Positions 34,146 through 43,883 are shown, counted from the first letter of the stretch. The stretch: DNA of 64,000 nt from Paenibacillus dendritiformis (GCF_021654795.1 NZ_AP025344.1:6138501-6202500), one strand, 5' to 3'. Notes: generated by a model from the sequence alone, not told the origin. A program made the numbers and translations.

Positions 34146-34795
34146 GACCCTATCGATTCCTTCCGCTCGGGCACGGGCAGATCGTGCTCTTCTTCCGGCG
34201 GGAGATCTTTGGTGAAGCGCGCTTCAATCTTCTTGCTGACCCATAGCGAGGCGGCAAGGAACAATACCACGTACACAATCTGAATCGGATGATGAACGAA
34301 CCTCATCAAGTCATGCCCGATGTAGGAGACCGCGAACACCATTATCGCCTTGCCGAGCGTGACCGCAATGAAGAAGGAGCGAATGCGCATCCGGGCGATC
34401 GCAGCCGCCATATTGATAATAACGAACGGGCCGACCGGAAAAATACTGAGCAGAAAGACATAGCTGAACGCATTGCGCCGCACCCACAGCAAGCTCTTCT
34501 TGACCTTGGGCTTCTGCGCGTAGCGCTGAAAATATCGATGTCCGGCAATGGTGCGGACGATGAGGAACGTGACCATGCATCCGGCGATCATGCCGAGCCA
34601 GGAGTAGAAGAACCCGGGCCACAGCCCGTATACGGCGGCATTGACGCCGACGATCACGATCGTTGGCAGCGGGGGAATGAACGACTTCATGAAGGTCAGC
34701 AGAATGCCGGGCAGCGGACCGAACGAGCGGAACTGCTCCAGCAGATTCCTGAGGTTCTCCTCCGTCACGTAAGACATGATATTCGATAACTCCAT
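34142..34795 (-). CDS. TVP38/TMEM64 (VTT/DedA superfamily) membrane protein
   Basis: 217 aa, five to six helices. SFIPPLPTIVIVGVNAAVYG and FPVGPFVIINMAAAI are the re-entrant VTT segments. The family acts in lipid or carrier flipping and membrane homeostasis. The ATG at 34795 begins the typical sequence, though no strong ribosome site is seen; the frame is open to 34858. Overlaps the WYL regulator by four bases. Confidence 0.83.
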   Translation of the reverse strand: MELSNIMSYVTEENLRNLLEQFRSFGPLPGILLTFMKSFIPPLPTIVIVGVNAAVYGLWPGFFYSWLGMIAGCMVTFLIVRTIAGHRYFQRYAQKPKVKKSLLWVRRNAFSYVFLLSIFPVGPFVIINMAAAIARMRIRSFFIAVTLGKAIMVFAVSYIGHDLMRFVHHPIQIVYVVLFLAASLWVSKKIEARFTKDLPPEEEHDLPVPERKESIGS

Positions 34796-35086
34796 ATTTT
34801 CTATGCACCAACTTCTATTCAGCTTGATGGGACAGAGCCGAGCTATCCGCTTCGGCACTTATCCTCCGCCTTAGCATAGCATAAATATCGGGCCAGGAGA
34901 TGACCGATCCGCGCTGCCATCAATTGTTCAATAATGGAACAGGGACGCCCGCCGCCGGGCGCCCCTGAAGCGGGCTCAGGGCCGCTTCCTGACAAAAGCG
35001 GCGGCATTCCCAATAGGTCAGCATCCGCCAGAACCACTCCAACGGTTCGCACGAAAGGGCTTGCCGCCATGCCGCACCCATCCCCA

Positions 35087-35764
35087 TTAGCCGGCCATCA
35101 GATTTTTGGACCCTTGCGGATAGAACACGGAGATATGATCGACATGCGGATTCGGGTTCTTGCCGGTTGGCTTGGGCACAATGAATTTGAGCTCGTAATC
35201 CGCGCTGGCCTCGTATACATAGATCGCATCGCCGCCGGTCTCGCGCACATCCTTCGCTTTCCCCAGCGCCTTCTCCACATCCTCCAGCGTCAGCTTCCGC
35301 ACTTCCGGACCGTCCGATCGGACGTCGAAAATCTGCATGCCCTTGTTATAGCCGAAGACGATATGCCGCTTCTCATAGGTGGCGTACATGCCCTGTCCCG
35401 CGAACTCGTCCTTGTCCGGCTCGCCCCATTCCTTCTCCACATCATCCATTAACCCATGCTCGACGGCGAAGCCGCTGTGCGCTACCCGCCCTTCGGCAGC
35501 GAGCTTCATCATCTCCTCGACCTCTTGCGCCGAAGTCGGCTCGCCCTTCTCCGGCTTCGTCCCGCCGGAAGTCTCGTCGTGGCCGGAAGGCGCCGAGGCG
35601 GGCGGCTTCTCCGCCGATGACGCATCCGGTGAAGGGGACGGCGCCTCCGACGCGATATCGGTGTTTTTATCCGGCCCCTGGACCGCAGGCTCTGTGCCGC
35701 AGGCGCTCAGCAGCAGTGCCAGGGCCAGACTTAACGCCATAGCTGTCATCGATTTGCGTTGCAT
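35087..35764 (-). CDS. YjgB-like (DUF4309) lipoprotein
   Basis: 225 aa. Lipobox LLLSACG (Cys about 24), an 80-residue Pro/Ser/Asp-rich spacer, then a DUF4309-like domain (EWGEPDKDEFAGQGMYATYE, VFGYNKGMQIFDVRSD). The role is unknown; B. subtilis YjgB is similar in layout. The ATG at 35764 is chosen because GGGAG lies eight bases upstream. Confidence 0.78.
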   Translation of the reverse strand: MQRKSMTAMALSLALALLLSACGTEPAVQGPDKNTDIASEAPSPSPDASSAEKPPASAPSGHDETSGGTKPEKGEPTSAQEVEEMMKLAAEGRVAHSGFAVEHGLMDDVEKEWGEPDKDEFAGQGMYATYEKRHIVFGYNKGMQIFDVRSDGPEVRKLTLEDVEKALGKAKDVRETGGDAIYVYEASADYELKFIVPKPTGKNPNPHVDHISVFYPQGSKNLMAG

Positions 35765-35977
35765 GGCTGTCACTCCCTGAGGTTCGGAATATTTACATTG
35801 CAGATATGTTAACATTGACGTATTCATTCCGCAAACAGACAGTCGGCTCTCAGAGCCGTTTTCCCTTTTCCGACACAAAAAAGCGCTTCACCAAGGAATC
35901 GGACGCCAACGTCAACCTCCAATTCCGCCTCATCGTCACCATCCGGTCACCTGGATAGAGGTTGCGCCCGTATACGG

Positions 35978-36010
35978 CAAAAACAGCAGATAGCCGAAGC
36001 CATCTGCTGT
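35978..36010 (-). terminator. intrinsic terminator after catE-like gene
   Basis: On the minus strand ACAGCAGAT pairs with ATCTGCTGT and is followed by TTTTTG. Confidence 0.8.
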
Positions 36011-36049
36011 AAGCTGCCATGCCGCCCGATCTCAGGCGAATCACATATA

Positions 36050-36907
36050 TCAGGATTGCACTTGCAAAATGAGATGAATCCCGTTCGGATCCGACGTTCG
36101 TACCGTGCCCGCTTCCTCCTCGACCGGAGCATGAAGCTGACGCAGCCGTTCCACGGTCTGCTTCCGCGCCTCCTCGTCCGGCAGCATGAGCGTGAACCAT
36201 TTCAAGCCTGCGCTATGCTTGCCGGGTGCGGACGCCCCCGCGCTGTGCCATGTATTCAGGCCGATATGATGATGGTATTTCCCGGTCGAGATGAACAATG
36301 CTTGACGGCCATAACGGGCAACGGTCTCGAAGCCCAGCCCCCGGCCGTAGAATTCCTCCGTCTTCTCCAACTCGGAAACCTGCAAATGAATATGACCGAT
36401 GATGGTGCCGCTTGGCATCGCCGTCCATGGGCGTCCGGTCGCTTCATGCAGCAGGCTGTCGGCCTGCAGCGCCACCGTCGCCATGCCGACCTGGCCCTCG
36501 CTCCAGCTCCATGTATCCGGGGAGCGATCCGCATAAATTTCGATGCCGTTCCCTTCTGGATCGGCCAGATAGAGCGCTTCGCTCACATAGTGATCGGATG
36601 CCCCCTGGAGCGGGTACCCAATCTGGATGAAGTATTGAAGAATATCGGCCAGATCGGAACGGCTCGGGAGCAGGAACGCAATATGGTACAGCCCGGTCTG
36701 GCGCGGGTTCCTCGGCTCGATCGTATCCGGCTGCTCCAGCGTGACGAGAGGCGTCACGCCATCCGCCGTCAAGACGGCGCTGGAGCCGGATTGTTCGAGT
36801 ACCCTGAATCCAAGGATATCGCGGTAGAACAAGAGCGAGCGTTCCAGATTCTCTACGGCAAGCTGGACATGGCTGACATAAGTTGACGGGTAACGATGAA
36901 AATTCAT
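36050..36907 (-). CDS. CatE-like catechol 2,3-dioxygenase (glyoxalase fold)
   Basis: 285 aa with two vicinal-oxygen-chelate modules. Metal ligands are likely His14 (SHVQLAVENL), the second-module His in GHIHLQVSEL, and Glu in GNGIEIYADR or its repeat. It opens aromatic rings of catechol or quinone compounds. It follows a DoxX-type gene and lies across from an HxlR regulator, the same set as B. subtilis catD-catE with CatR/YodB. Start behind AAGGGGG. Confidence 0.85.
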   Translation of the reverse strand: MNFHRYPSTYVSHVQLAVENLERSLLFYRDILGFRVLEQSGSSAVLTADGVTPLVTLEQPDTIEPRNPRQTGLYHIAFLLPSRSDLADILQYFIQIGYPLQGASDHYVSEALYLADPEGNGIEIYADRSPDTWSWSEGQVGMATVALQADSLLHEATGRPWTAMPSGTIIGHIHLQVSELEKTEEFYGRGLGFETVARYGRQALFISTGKYHHHIGLNTWHSAGASAPGKHSAGLKWFTLMLPDEEARKQTVERLRQLHAPVEEEAGTVRTSDPNGIHLILQVQS

Positions 36908-36939
36908 AGGATGGTTCCCCCTTCAGGCTCTAGGCCTGT

Positions 36940-37350
36940 TCATGCGTTCGGCTTGCTGCCGAAGAAAAGACGATCGAGCGACCACGTATTGCTTGGCGCC
37001 AGGAGCAAATATACCGCCATGACAAGGTAGGCCAAATCCAATTCATAGCCCGCCATTTCCGGACTGCCGGTAAAGCCTGCCGCGAACTTCACCTTCACCA
37101 TCGCCCCAGCCATGATAAGAATGAACAGGGCAGCGAAAAGGCGGGTTCCCAGGCCAAGAATAAGAGCGATGCCCCCGATAATCTCAATCAAGGCAACGGC
37201 ATAAGCGGCAAATCCCGGGAGCCCCAGACTCTCGAAGAAGCCCATTGTATTGCCGATGCCGCCCTGGAACTTCTGAAAGCCGTGGATAAGAAAAGCCGCT
37301 CCCAAGAAAATCCTTAACAGCAAAGCACCTAATTCGTGAAGTTTTGTCAT
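36940..37350 (-). CDS. DoxX-family membrane protein (CatD-like)
   Basis: 136 aa, four helices, DoxX pattern (RIFLGAAFLIHGFQKFQGG, ending LLLAPSNTWSLDRLFFG). In B. subtilis CatD works with CatE in catechol and quinone resistance. The ATG at 37350 starts the conserved part. It lies 32 bases before the catE-like gene, forming an operon. Confidence 0.83.
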   Translation of the reverse strand: MTKLHELGALLLRIFLGAAFLIHGFQKFQGGIGNTMGFFESLGLPGFAAYAVALIEIIGGIALILGLGTRLFAALFILIMAGAMVKVKFAAGFTGSPEMAGYELDLAYLVMAVYLLLAPSNTWSLDRLFFGSKPNA

Positions 37351-37408
37351 TTCCGAATACACATCCTTTAATTTTAAAATCACTGCAACCTGGCTTGTCA
37401 CCATCAGG

Positions 37409-37425
37409 TTACTAATTACAAGTAA
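37409..37425. promoter_or_regulatory. putative HxlR/CatR operator
   Basis: TTACTAATTACAAGTAA, with TTACT-N7-AGTAA symmetry, between the divergent catD-like and HxlR genes and just upstream of the former. Confidence 0.55.
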
Positions 37426-37528
37426 ATATAAATTAGTCAATTGATATTGTCAAGTAATTATATTTTTTTGGGAAAGGTGCTTATTTCCCATCACCAGTGC
37501 TATAATAGAAATGTAGAGGTGATGGAAC

Positions 37529-37846
37529 ATGAACGGAACATCCAGTGAACGATGCCCCCGCTTCGACAAAGCGATGAGTATTTTGAGCCAGCGTTGGACA
37601 GGGCTTATCATCCATCAATTGCTGGGAGGCCCGCAGCGCTTCTGCACGATGGAATCGGCAATCGCTATTAGCGGCCGGGTTCTGTCCGAGCGATTGAAGG
37701 ATCTGGAGCGCGAAGGCATCGTGCGCCGTGAAGTATATCCCGACACGCCAGTGCGCATCGAATACTCTTTGACAGAGAAGGGGCACGCTCTCGAACCGAT
37801 CATTCGGGACATTGAAGCTTGGTCCGCGCAATGGATCGAGCTGTAA
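37529..37846 (+). CDS. HxlR-family redox-type regulator (CatR/YodB-like)
   Basis: 105 aa winged helix. Cys9 in SERCPRFDKAM sits where YodB and CatR carry the quinone/thiol-sensing cysteine; a second Cys is at about 39. Divergent from the catDE-like operon, which it probably represses until quinones modify the cysteine. Confidence 0.87.
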   Translation: MNGTSSERCPRFDKAMSILSQRWTGLIIHQLLGGPQRFCTMESAIAISGRVLSERLKDLEREGIVRREVYPDTPVRIEYSLTEKGHALEPIIRDIEAWSAQWIEL

Positions 37847-37882
37847 CCCGCCGCTGCGCAGAGCCCCGCTGCCGATAACATC

Positions 37883-37917
37883 AAAGCCGGATCTCCTTCG
37901 CGGGAGACTCCGGCTTT
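37883..37917. terminator. intrinsic terminator between HxlR and SASP genes
   Basis: AAAGCCGGA and TCCGGCTTT enclose an inner TCTCC/GGGAGA stem. It lies between convergent genes and can serve both. Confidence 0.8.
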
Positions 37918-37941
37918 GTTCGCTTCCTGACCTATAAATAC

Positions 37942-38232
37942 CTACTGCGTCGGCTTCTTCGTGAGCTGCTCCTGGGCGAGACGAATCATCTCCCGCACCA
38001 TCGTGCCGCCAATCCGGCCCCCGACACGCCCTGCCGATTCGGTTGACAGTTCTCCGTTGTCTCCCGGCTGCAGCGGGACGCCCAATGTTTTGGCGACCTC
38101 GTACTTGACGTCGTCCGGCCGGTTCGGATCTACGGCGAAGCCTTCCTGCCGCATTACTTCCGCCTTGAACGCATTAACGCCCTGCTCTGCTCCGTTCACG
38201 AGCAGCCTTCTTCGGTTCCTGCGGGCCATCAT
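37942..38232 (-). CDS. alpha/beta-type small acid-soluble spore protein
   Basis: 96 aa with the two SASP blocks: VKYEVAKTLGVPL and GRVGGRIGGTMVREMIRLAQEQL. Such proteins coat spore DNA against UV damage. The basic start (ARRNRRRLLV) is somewhat longer than usual. The second ATG (38229) has the better spacing to AAGGAGG. Expected to be expressed in the forespore by sigma-G. Confidence 0.88.
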   Translation of the reverse strand: MMARRNRRRLLVNGAEQGVNAFKAEVMRQEGFAVDPNRPDDVKYEVAKTLGVPLQPGDNGELSTESAGRVGGRIGGTMVREMIRLAQEQLTKKPTQ

Positions 38233-38595
38233 CCTGCCTCCTTGCCAGCATAAATTATGAATCCTTCATACAATGGCCCGGAAGCGGTCAAATTATGTGC
38301 CTCGGCCTTATCCCCTTCTTCCTTGCTTATCTTCTCCGTTTCGTGCGTTTTTACCTGTGCAAAAATAGGCTGGAAATTCGGCGCACCCGACCTATCCACA
38401 GCAAAATTCCGGCTGCCGGGGACGTATATGAGTCACGCCCGGAAGAAATGATAAGTCCGACGGATCCCGCCGATTCAGGGCGACGGATTCAAAGCACTCA
38501 CAATATGGGTTTATATAGGTGAGGATATGTCCTGCATTCATCTGTGTGGTAGTATGGGAAAAGGGAGTACATACCATAGTTTGAGGTGAAATCTC
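38233..38595. other. intergenic region before pepT
   Basis: Holds the divergent promoters of the SASP and pepT genes. No additional gene, repeat or RNA was recognised. Confidence 0.5.
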
Positions 38596-39834
38596 GTGAA
38601 AAATGAAATTATTCAACGATTTACGGCCTACGCCAGAGTAGACACCCAATCGAATGATGACAGCCAGACATGCCCGTCCACGCCGGGACAACTGGATCTG
38701 GCCCGCCTGCTCGTGGAAGAGCTGCAGGCGATCGGCATGCAGGAGGTGACCCTGGATGAGAACGGCTATGTCATGGCCACGCTGCCGGCCAATACGGACA
38801 AGGATGTCCCGACGATCGGGTTCCTCTCCCATCTGGATACGGCGACGGACTTCACCGGAGCCAATGTCAACCCGCAGATTGTCGACAATTACGACGGGAA
38901 TGCAATCGTCTTGAACGAAGCGCTTAATGTCGTGCTGTCGCCGGCCGAATTCCCGGAATTGGCGAATTACAAGGGCCATACGCTGATTACGACGGACGGA
39001 ACGACCTTGCTCGGCGCGGATGACAAGGCTGGGATTGCCGAGATTATGACCGCGATGGCCTATCTTCTCCAGCACCCGGAGATGAAGCATGGCAAGGTGC
39101 GTGTCGCCTTCACCCCGGACGAGGAAATCGGGCGGGGTCCCCACCGCTTCGATGTAGCCGCCTTCGGCGCGAAATACGCCTATACCGTTGACGGCGGCCC
39201 GCTCGGGGAACTCGAATATGAGAGCTTCAATGCGGCGCAGGCGAAGATTACGGTCAAGGGGACGAATGTCCATCCCGGCACGGCGAAGGGCAAAATGATC
39301 AATTCGGCCAAAATCGCCATGGAGCTGCACAGCAAACTTCCTGCCGAGGAAGCACCTGAGTTCACCGACGGCTATGACGGCTTCTATCATCTCATCTCCA
39401 TTCAAGGAGATGTGGAGCGTACCGATCTGCGCTATATCATCCGCGACTTCGACAAGGCCAACTTCGAGGCCCGCAAAGCGAAGCTCGAAGCGATCGTGAA
39501 GGAGCTTCAGGGCATCTACGGAGAAAGCAGCATTATCCTCGATATGAACGACCAATATTACAACATGAAAGACAAGATCGAGCCGGTCAAGCATATTGTC
39601 GATATTGCCTATCAAGCGATGAAGAACGTCGGCATCGAGCCGATCATTACCCCGATCCGGGGCGGCACGGACGGATCGCAGCTCTCCTATATGGGACTGC
39701 CGACGCCGAATATTTTCACCGGGGGAGAGAACTATCACGGCAAGTTCGAATACGTCTCGGCCGACAATATGGTGAAGGCAACGGAGGTTATTATCGAGAT
39801 TATTAAGCTGTACGAGCAGCAGGCTGCGCAATAA
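38596..39834 (+). CDS. pepT: peptidase T (tripeptidase)
   Basis: 412 aa M20 metallopeptidase. Zinc-site segments SHLDTATDFTG, LLGADDKAGIAE, PDEEIGRGPHRFD and the closing FTGGENYHGKFEY are in the usual places. It removes the N-terminal residue from tripeptides in the cytoplasm. GTG start seven bases behind GAGGTG. Confidence 0.95.
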   Translation: MKNEIIQRFTAYARVDTQSNDDSQTCPSTPGQLDLARLLVEELQAIGMQEVTLDENGYVMATLPANTDKDVPTIGFLSHLDTATDFTGANVNPQIVDNYDGNAIVLNEALNVVLSPAEFPELANYKGHTLITTDGTTLLGADDKAGIAEIMTAMAYLLQHPEMKHGKVRVAFTPDEEIGRGPHRFDVAAFGAKYAYTVDGGPLGELEYESFNAAQAKITVKGTNVHPGTAKGKMINSAKIAMELHSKLPAEEAPEFTDGYDGFYHLISIQGDVERTDLRYIIRDFDKANFEARKAKLEAIVKELQGIYGESSIILDMNDQYYNMKDKIEPVKHIVDIAYQAMKNVGIEPIITPIRGGTDGSQLSYMGLPTPNIFTGGENYHGKFEYVSADNMVKATEVIIEIIKLYEQQAAQ

Positions 39835-39956
39835 AGCAGGAAGGGGCTATCCCCGTCACCGTGCGTGACGACGGGATGGCCCCTTTTCTATGACGGTTGG
39901 CCTCCGGCCCCCGCTCGTTACCGAACCTTCTCCGACACAGCCTCGCCCCAACCGGC

Positions 39957-41906
39957 TCAACAATGCATATGCCGCGCCGCCTCCTCCCAAGGAACGCTGT
40001 ATCCCTGCCCTTTGGCGCAGAAGATGGAGGCCGAGGTGTAGAGCGGATCCGCGTCTTTATTGTAAGCTTTGGCCGCCATAATCTCCTCGGCGTTATGACA
40101 GCGCTCATACCCGCCGAAGCGCAGCCGCAGCATCCCCTTGCCCTGGGTATAGGCGGCCAGCTCGGCGCTGTAATTCATGAAGGTGGCCACCGGCGCCTTG
40201 CCCGTAAGCACGACCTGATCTCCGGCGAACTCGGGCGGATCGAACCGGCCCGATGCCTTCTGGATATCGGTCATGACGCGTCCCATATGCTCCGGCGCGA
40301 CCTTCACTTTCAACTCATAATACGGCTCCAGCAGGACATTGTCCGCCTGCTCCAGCCCTTGCCGGAGCGCCCGGCAGGCCGCCTCGCGGAAGTCGCCGCC
40401 GCTCGTGTGCTTATTGTGGGCCCGGCCCTTCGTCAGTGTCATCTTCACATCGGTGACGGGAGATCCGGTGAGCAGCCCGTGGTGATCCCGCTCCAGCAGG
40501 TACTGCTCAATGACATGCTGATAGTTGACGGTCAGCACGTCGGGATGGCACTCGTTCCGGAAGATCATCCCGCTGCCCCTGTCACCGGGCTCCAGCCGGA
40601 GATGCACCTCAGCGTAATGCCCGAGCGGTTCGAAATGCCCGCATCCCGTCACCGTCGAAGCGATCGTCTCCTTGTACAAAATGTCCGGTGTCCCGAAGGA
40701 GATATCCATGCCGAACCGCTCCTTGGCCAGCCGCTCCAGCACCTCCAGCTGAATGACGCCCATCACATGGATATGAATCTCCTGCAGCGCCTCATCCCAT
40801 TGCACCCGAAGCGACGGATCTTCGGCATCGAGCAGGCGGAAGCACTGGAGCACCTCCTTGGCATGAAGCGACGGCGGAAAGATGACCTTCGACGTCAGCA
40901 TCGGCGCCATCTCGTATTCCGCCCGATCGTGCAGCGCGCCCAAGCCTTCCCCCGCCGCGGCCGCCGACAATCCGGTAACGGCGCAGAGCTCACCTGCCTC
41001 CGCCCTCTCGGCATGATCATATTTGCGTCCGTTGTATATCCGAATCGAGGTCACCTTCTCGGCAATCCGGTCCACTCCCGAGCCATAACGGATCTCATCC
41101 CTGACCTGCAAGGAACCGCCCAGCACCTTCAGATGGGTAACGCGGGTGCCGTTCGCGTCATGGCGGATCTTGTACACCCGGGCTGCGAACGGCAGATCCT
41201 GTCGCCAGTCCCCCGGGGTGAAGGCATCCACCAGTTGCAGCAGATCGGTAACGCCCACATCCTGAAGGGCGGATCCTGCGGCGCAGGGGAACAGGCGATG
41301 CGTCCGAATCAGACTGGCAGCGGCATTTCGCCATACCTCCCGATCGTACTCGTCCTCCATATAACGAGAGAGCAATTCCTCATCGCGTTCGGCCAGAAAA
41401 GTGATTAGCCCGTCCTCCCATTCCGCTTCGCCGCAGGCAGATCTCATATCGGCCGCGTCCGGCGTCAGATGGGCGCGAATATCGTCCAACACCCGGTCTG
41501 CATCCGCCCCGGCCCGATCCGTCTTGTTGATGAAAAAGAAGACCGGCACCCGATGCCTGTCCAGCAGCTGCCAGACCGTCTCCGTATGGCCCTGCACGCC
41601 CTCCGTCGCGCTGACGACCACAATGGCGGCATCCATTACCTGAATGGCCCGCTCCATCTCGGCGGAGAAGTCGACGTGCCCCGGGGTGTCGATCAACGTG
41701 TAGGTGCTGCCATTGTATGTCATCACCGCTTGTTCCGCGAAAATCGAAATGCCCCGTTCCTTCTCGATCTCATGACTGTCCATGTAGGCATCCCGGTAAT
41801 CGACCCGCCCCCGGCTCCGAATGCTGCGGGTATGGTACAGCAGCTGCTCCGCCAGCGTCGTCTTGCCTGCGTCTACATGAGCGAATATGCCGATTGTTTT
41901 ATGCAT
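39957..41906 (-). CDS. TetM-like ribosomal-protection/EF-G-family GTPase
   Basis: 649 aa. GTPase motifs AHVDAGKTT, ERGIS, DTPGHVDF and NKTD are intact, and the length matches Tet(M)-type proteins rather than EF-G. The domain IV segment (TLTKGRAHNKHTSGGDFREAACRAL) is unlike the SPVSTPADFR loop of Tet(M) and nearer to general EF-G-like paralogues of Firmicutes, so tetracycline resistance is not assured. The ATG at 41906 begins MHKTIGIF, behind GAGGTG; the frame is open to 42206 but the extra part is not family-like. Confidence 0.85.
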   Translation of the reverse strand: MHKTIGIFAHVDAGKTTLAEQLLYHTRSIRSRGRVDYRDAYMDSHEIEKERGISIFAEQAVMTYNGSTYTLIDTPGHVDFSAEMERAIQVMDAAIVVVSATEGVQGHTETVWQLLDRHRVPVFFFINKTDRAGADADRVLDDIRAHLTPDAADMRSACGEAEWEDGLITFLAERDEELLSRYMEDEYDREVWRNAAASLIRTHRLFPCAAGSALQDVGVTDLLQLVDAFTPGDWRQDLPFAARVYKIRHDANGTRVTHLKVLGGSLQVRDEIRYGSGVDRIAEKVTSIRIYNGRKYDHAERAEAGELCAVTGLSAAAAGEGLGALHDRAEYEMAPMLTSKVIFPPSLHAKEVLQCFRLLDAEDPSLRVQWDEALQEIHIHVMGVIQLEVLERLAKERFGMDISFGTPDILYKETIASTVTGCGHFEPLGHYAEVHLRLEPGDRGSGMIFRNECHPDVLTVNYQHVIEQYLLERDHHGLLTGSPVTDVKMTLTKGRAHNKHTSGGDFREAACRALRQGLEQADNVLLEPYYELKVKVAPEHMGRVMTDIQKASGRFDPPEFAGDQVVLTGKAPVATFMNYSAELAAYTQGKGMLRLRFGGYERCHNAEEIMAAKAYNKDADPLYTSASIFCAKGQGYSVPWEEAARHMHC

Positions 41907-42121
41907 CCTGACACCTCTCATAGCGGTTACATCAAATGTTGACGTTCCAGTTCTAGCCGCGTTATTCCACGCTAAATAGCTGTTCCCATCATAGCACAGA
42001 GGCCGCGGAGGCATCACGGGCCGATATCGAAACGCGCGGTTATCCGTCCGGTCTTCCTCTCCCTGCTCAACAGACGGGCCGCTCGAATTCGGGAAGCGTT
42101 CCACTGTAAAGTCGCGACACC

Positions 42122-42679
42122 CTAGGAGGCAGCATGGAGGAAAGCGTCCAGCCGCTCCTTCTGAAGAAGATGGTGGCGGTAATGCATCTCCGGCATCGCG
42201 AACCATTCGGCCGCATTCAGCGCGCCGAAGGCCGGATGAGCCGCCGTCCGCTGCAGCCGTTCCGGAGCTGCGCTCCGCAGCGATGCCCCAATCTCGTGCA
42301 TGCGGCGCCTTGCTTCCTCCAGCTTGGCGGCAAGCTGCTCCTTGCTCACCGGCTGCGGAGGCGTATACTGCCCGCCGTCAGGGACCCGAATGCGCACCGG
42401 CGGAAAGCTTCCCTGCTGGAAAGCGGCCCGGCCGGCCTCCGTTTTTCCGCCAGTCCCCTCGCTTGCTCCGCCGGGTTCCATGCACTGCTCCGCATGGCGC
42501 AGCTGCATATGCAGCGCGGAATGAGCCAGATGCAGATACATTTGCCCAAGCGACCATTCGTTCCCGGCCGGCTGGCGCTGCAGCTCTTCCATGCTGTACT
42601 TGGCCAATTCCCGTACATAATGATCCGTAATCTCGTCGAATCGCGACAAAATATCCGCAATGCTCATGTTCTTATTCAT
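42122..42679 (-). CDS. DinB-family protein
   Basis: 185 aa four-helix DinB/YfiT-like fold. WSLGQMYLHLAHSALHM carries one likely metal His and EMHYRHHLLQKERLDAFL the others. The family includes bacillithiol transferases and other thiol or metal-dependent enzymes; the substrate is unknown. Start behind GAGGAG. Follows a WYL regulator. Confidence 0.83.
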   Translation of the reverse strand: MNKNMSIADILSRFDEITDHYVRELAKYSMEELQRQPAGNEWSLGQMYLHLAHSALHMQLRHAEQCMEPGGASEGTGGKTEAGRAAFQQGSFPPVRIRVPDGGQYTPPQPVSKEQLAAKLEEARRRMHEIGASLRSAAPERLQRTAAHPAFGALNAAEWFAMPEMHYRHHLLQKERLDAFLHAAS

Positions 42680-42742
42680 TACATCATCTCCTCGAATACT
42701 GAAGTACTCTCAGTATACGGGAGGGCTCCTGACAGCAGTATG

Positions 42743-43690
42743 TCAGTAGTGATCCGCTATTTTTTTCGCTTCTTCGCGAACCAGCCTTCGCAATGATTCG
42801 GGCTCCAGCACGATGATATTTCCGCCCCAGCCGAGCACCCACGCCAGCAGATCTTCCGGCCGCCGGACGCGGCAGGTGACGAGCACCCCTCCCGGGCAAG
42901 GCTCCGCTGCTTCCATGTAGTATGAATTCGATTCAGCTACCCGATCCGCGATGCAGGCGTCCACCTTCAATCGCACCCGGATCGTCCGGTCGTCGGGAGG
43001 CGTGTAGTCCGACAGGCGGAAATCCCGCGGGAACGCAAACCGTTCATCAAGCAATGCCAGATCGCTCATGCGCGACACACGGAAGTGGCGAATCGCCCGG
43101 CGCAGATGACAATCGGCGATCAGCATCCATACGCCGCGGACGAGCACCAGTCCGTAAGGGGCAGCGACACGGATAGTGTCGCGGTTCCCGGTATCATCCT
43201 GCGCAGCCTTCGAATACCGGAACCGAATCATGCGCCTGTCGAGAATCGCTTGATGCAGCCGGTTAACGCGCTCCTTCTCCGGCCCCCGGTTCGCGGCCCG
43301 CCGTTCGGAGAGGAGCCGGATGGCCTGGCGTGCGCGCTCCGCCTCTTCGCGGACAGGCTGCGGCAGGAGAGCTTCGATTTTGCGCCGGGACGTCTCGGCG
43401 CCTTCGGCATAGCCGGCCGCGAATTCCTGCGTGACGAAATCGGCGCCGATGAGGAGAGAGACGGCTTCCTCCACCGTCAGGCTGACGGGCGGCAGGAAAT
43501 ACCCCTCCATCAGCGAATAGCCCTGTCCCGGCGTGCCGGCAATTGGTACCCCGGCCTCGCTCAGCGCCTGAATGTCCCGATAAATGGTCCGCACGCTCGT
43601 CTCGAACGCAGCCGCCAGATCCTCTGCGCGCCGAAGCCCGCAGCGCTGCAGCTCAAGCACAATCGCCAAAAGACGGTCCGTCTTGTTCAT
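42743..43690 (-). CDS. YafY/WYL-domain HTH regulator (second copy)
   Basis: 315 aa. HTH_11 (RRAEDLAAAFETSVRTIYRDIQALSEAGVPI), then a WYL region (YGLVLVRGVWMLIADCHLRRAIRHFRVSRM) and a C-terminal WCX-like part. About 60 bp upstream of the dinB-type gene on the same strand, its probable target. Confidence 0.87.
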   Translation of the reverse strand: MNKTDRLLAIVLELQRCGLRRAEDLAAAFETSVRTIYRDIQALSEAGVPIAGTPGQGYSLMEGYFLPPVSLTVEEAVSLLIGADFVTQEFAAGYAEGAETSRRKIEALLPQPVREEAERARQAIRLLSERRAANRGPEKERVNRLHQAILDRRMIRFRYSKAAQDDTGNRDTIRVAAPYGLVLVRGVWMLIADCHLRRAIRHFRVSRMSDLALLDERFAFPRDFRLSDYTPPDDRTIRVRLKVDACIADRVAESNSYYMEAAEPCPGGVLVTCRVRRPEDLLAWVLGWGGNIIVLEPESLRRLVREEAKKIADHY

Positions 43691-43834
43691 GCTTCCTTAT
43701 CCTCTCTCGCCTCGAATTGAAAGTGTTGTCATCTCCATTGTAATCTCAGCAAAGCCGGGTTGGCGAGAGCCTGTTAGGATCGGCTCTGTCCTTCTGACCA
43801 GCTCCACAATCTAGTCCTCCATGTTGGATGATAA

Positions 43835-43863
43835 TTTACATCAGGGTCGATTCATGGTATTAT
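43835..43863 (+). promoter_or_regulatory. sigma-A-type promoter of HTH-ATPase fusion gene
   Basis: TTTACA at 43835-43840, a 17-bp spacer, then TATTAT at 43858-43863. The palindrome at 43868 covers the expected start point. Confidence 0.65.
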
Positions 43864-43867
43864 CAAA

Positions 43868-43883
43868 TTACGTAATTACGTAA
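43868..43883. promoter_or_regulatory. perfect 16-bp palindromic operator
   Basis: TTACGTAATTACGTAA, made of two abutting TTACGTAA palindromes, directly after the -10 box and before the ribosome site of the HTH-ATPase fusion. Probable autoregulatory site. Confidence 0.75.

Noticed and set aside
39897..41408. 503-codon plus-strand frame
   Set aside because: Antisense shadow of the TetM-like GTPase.
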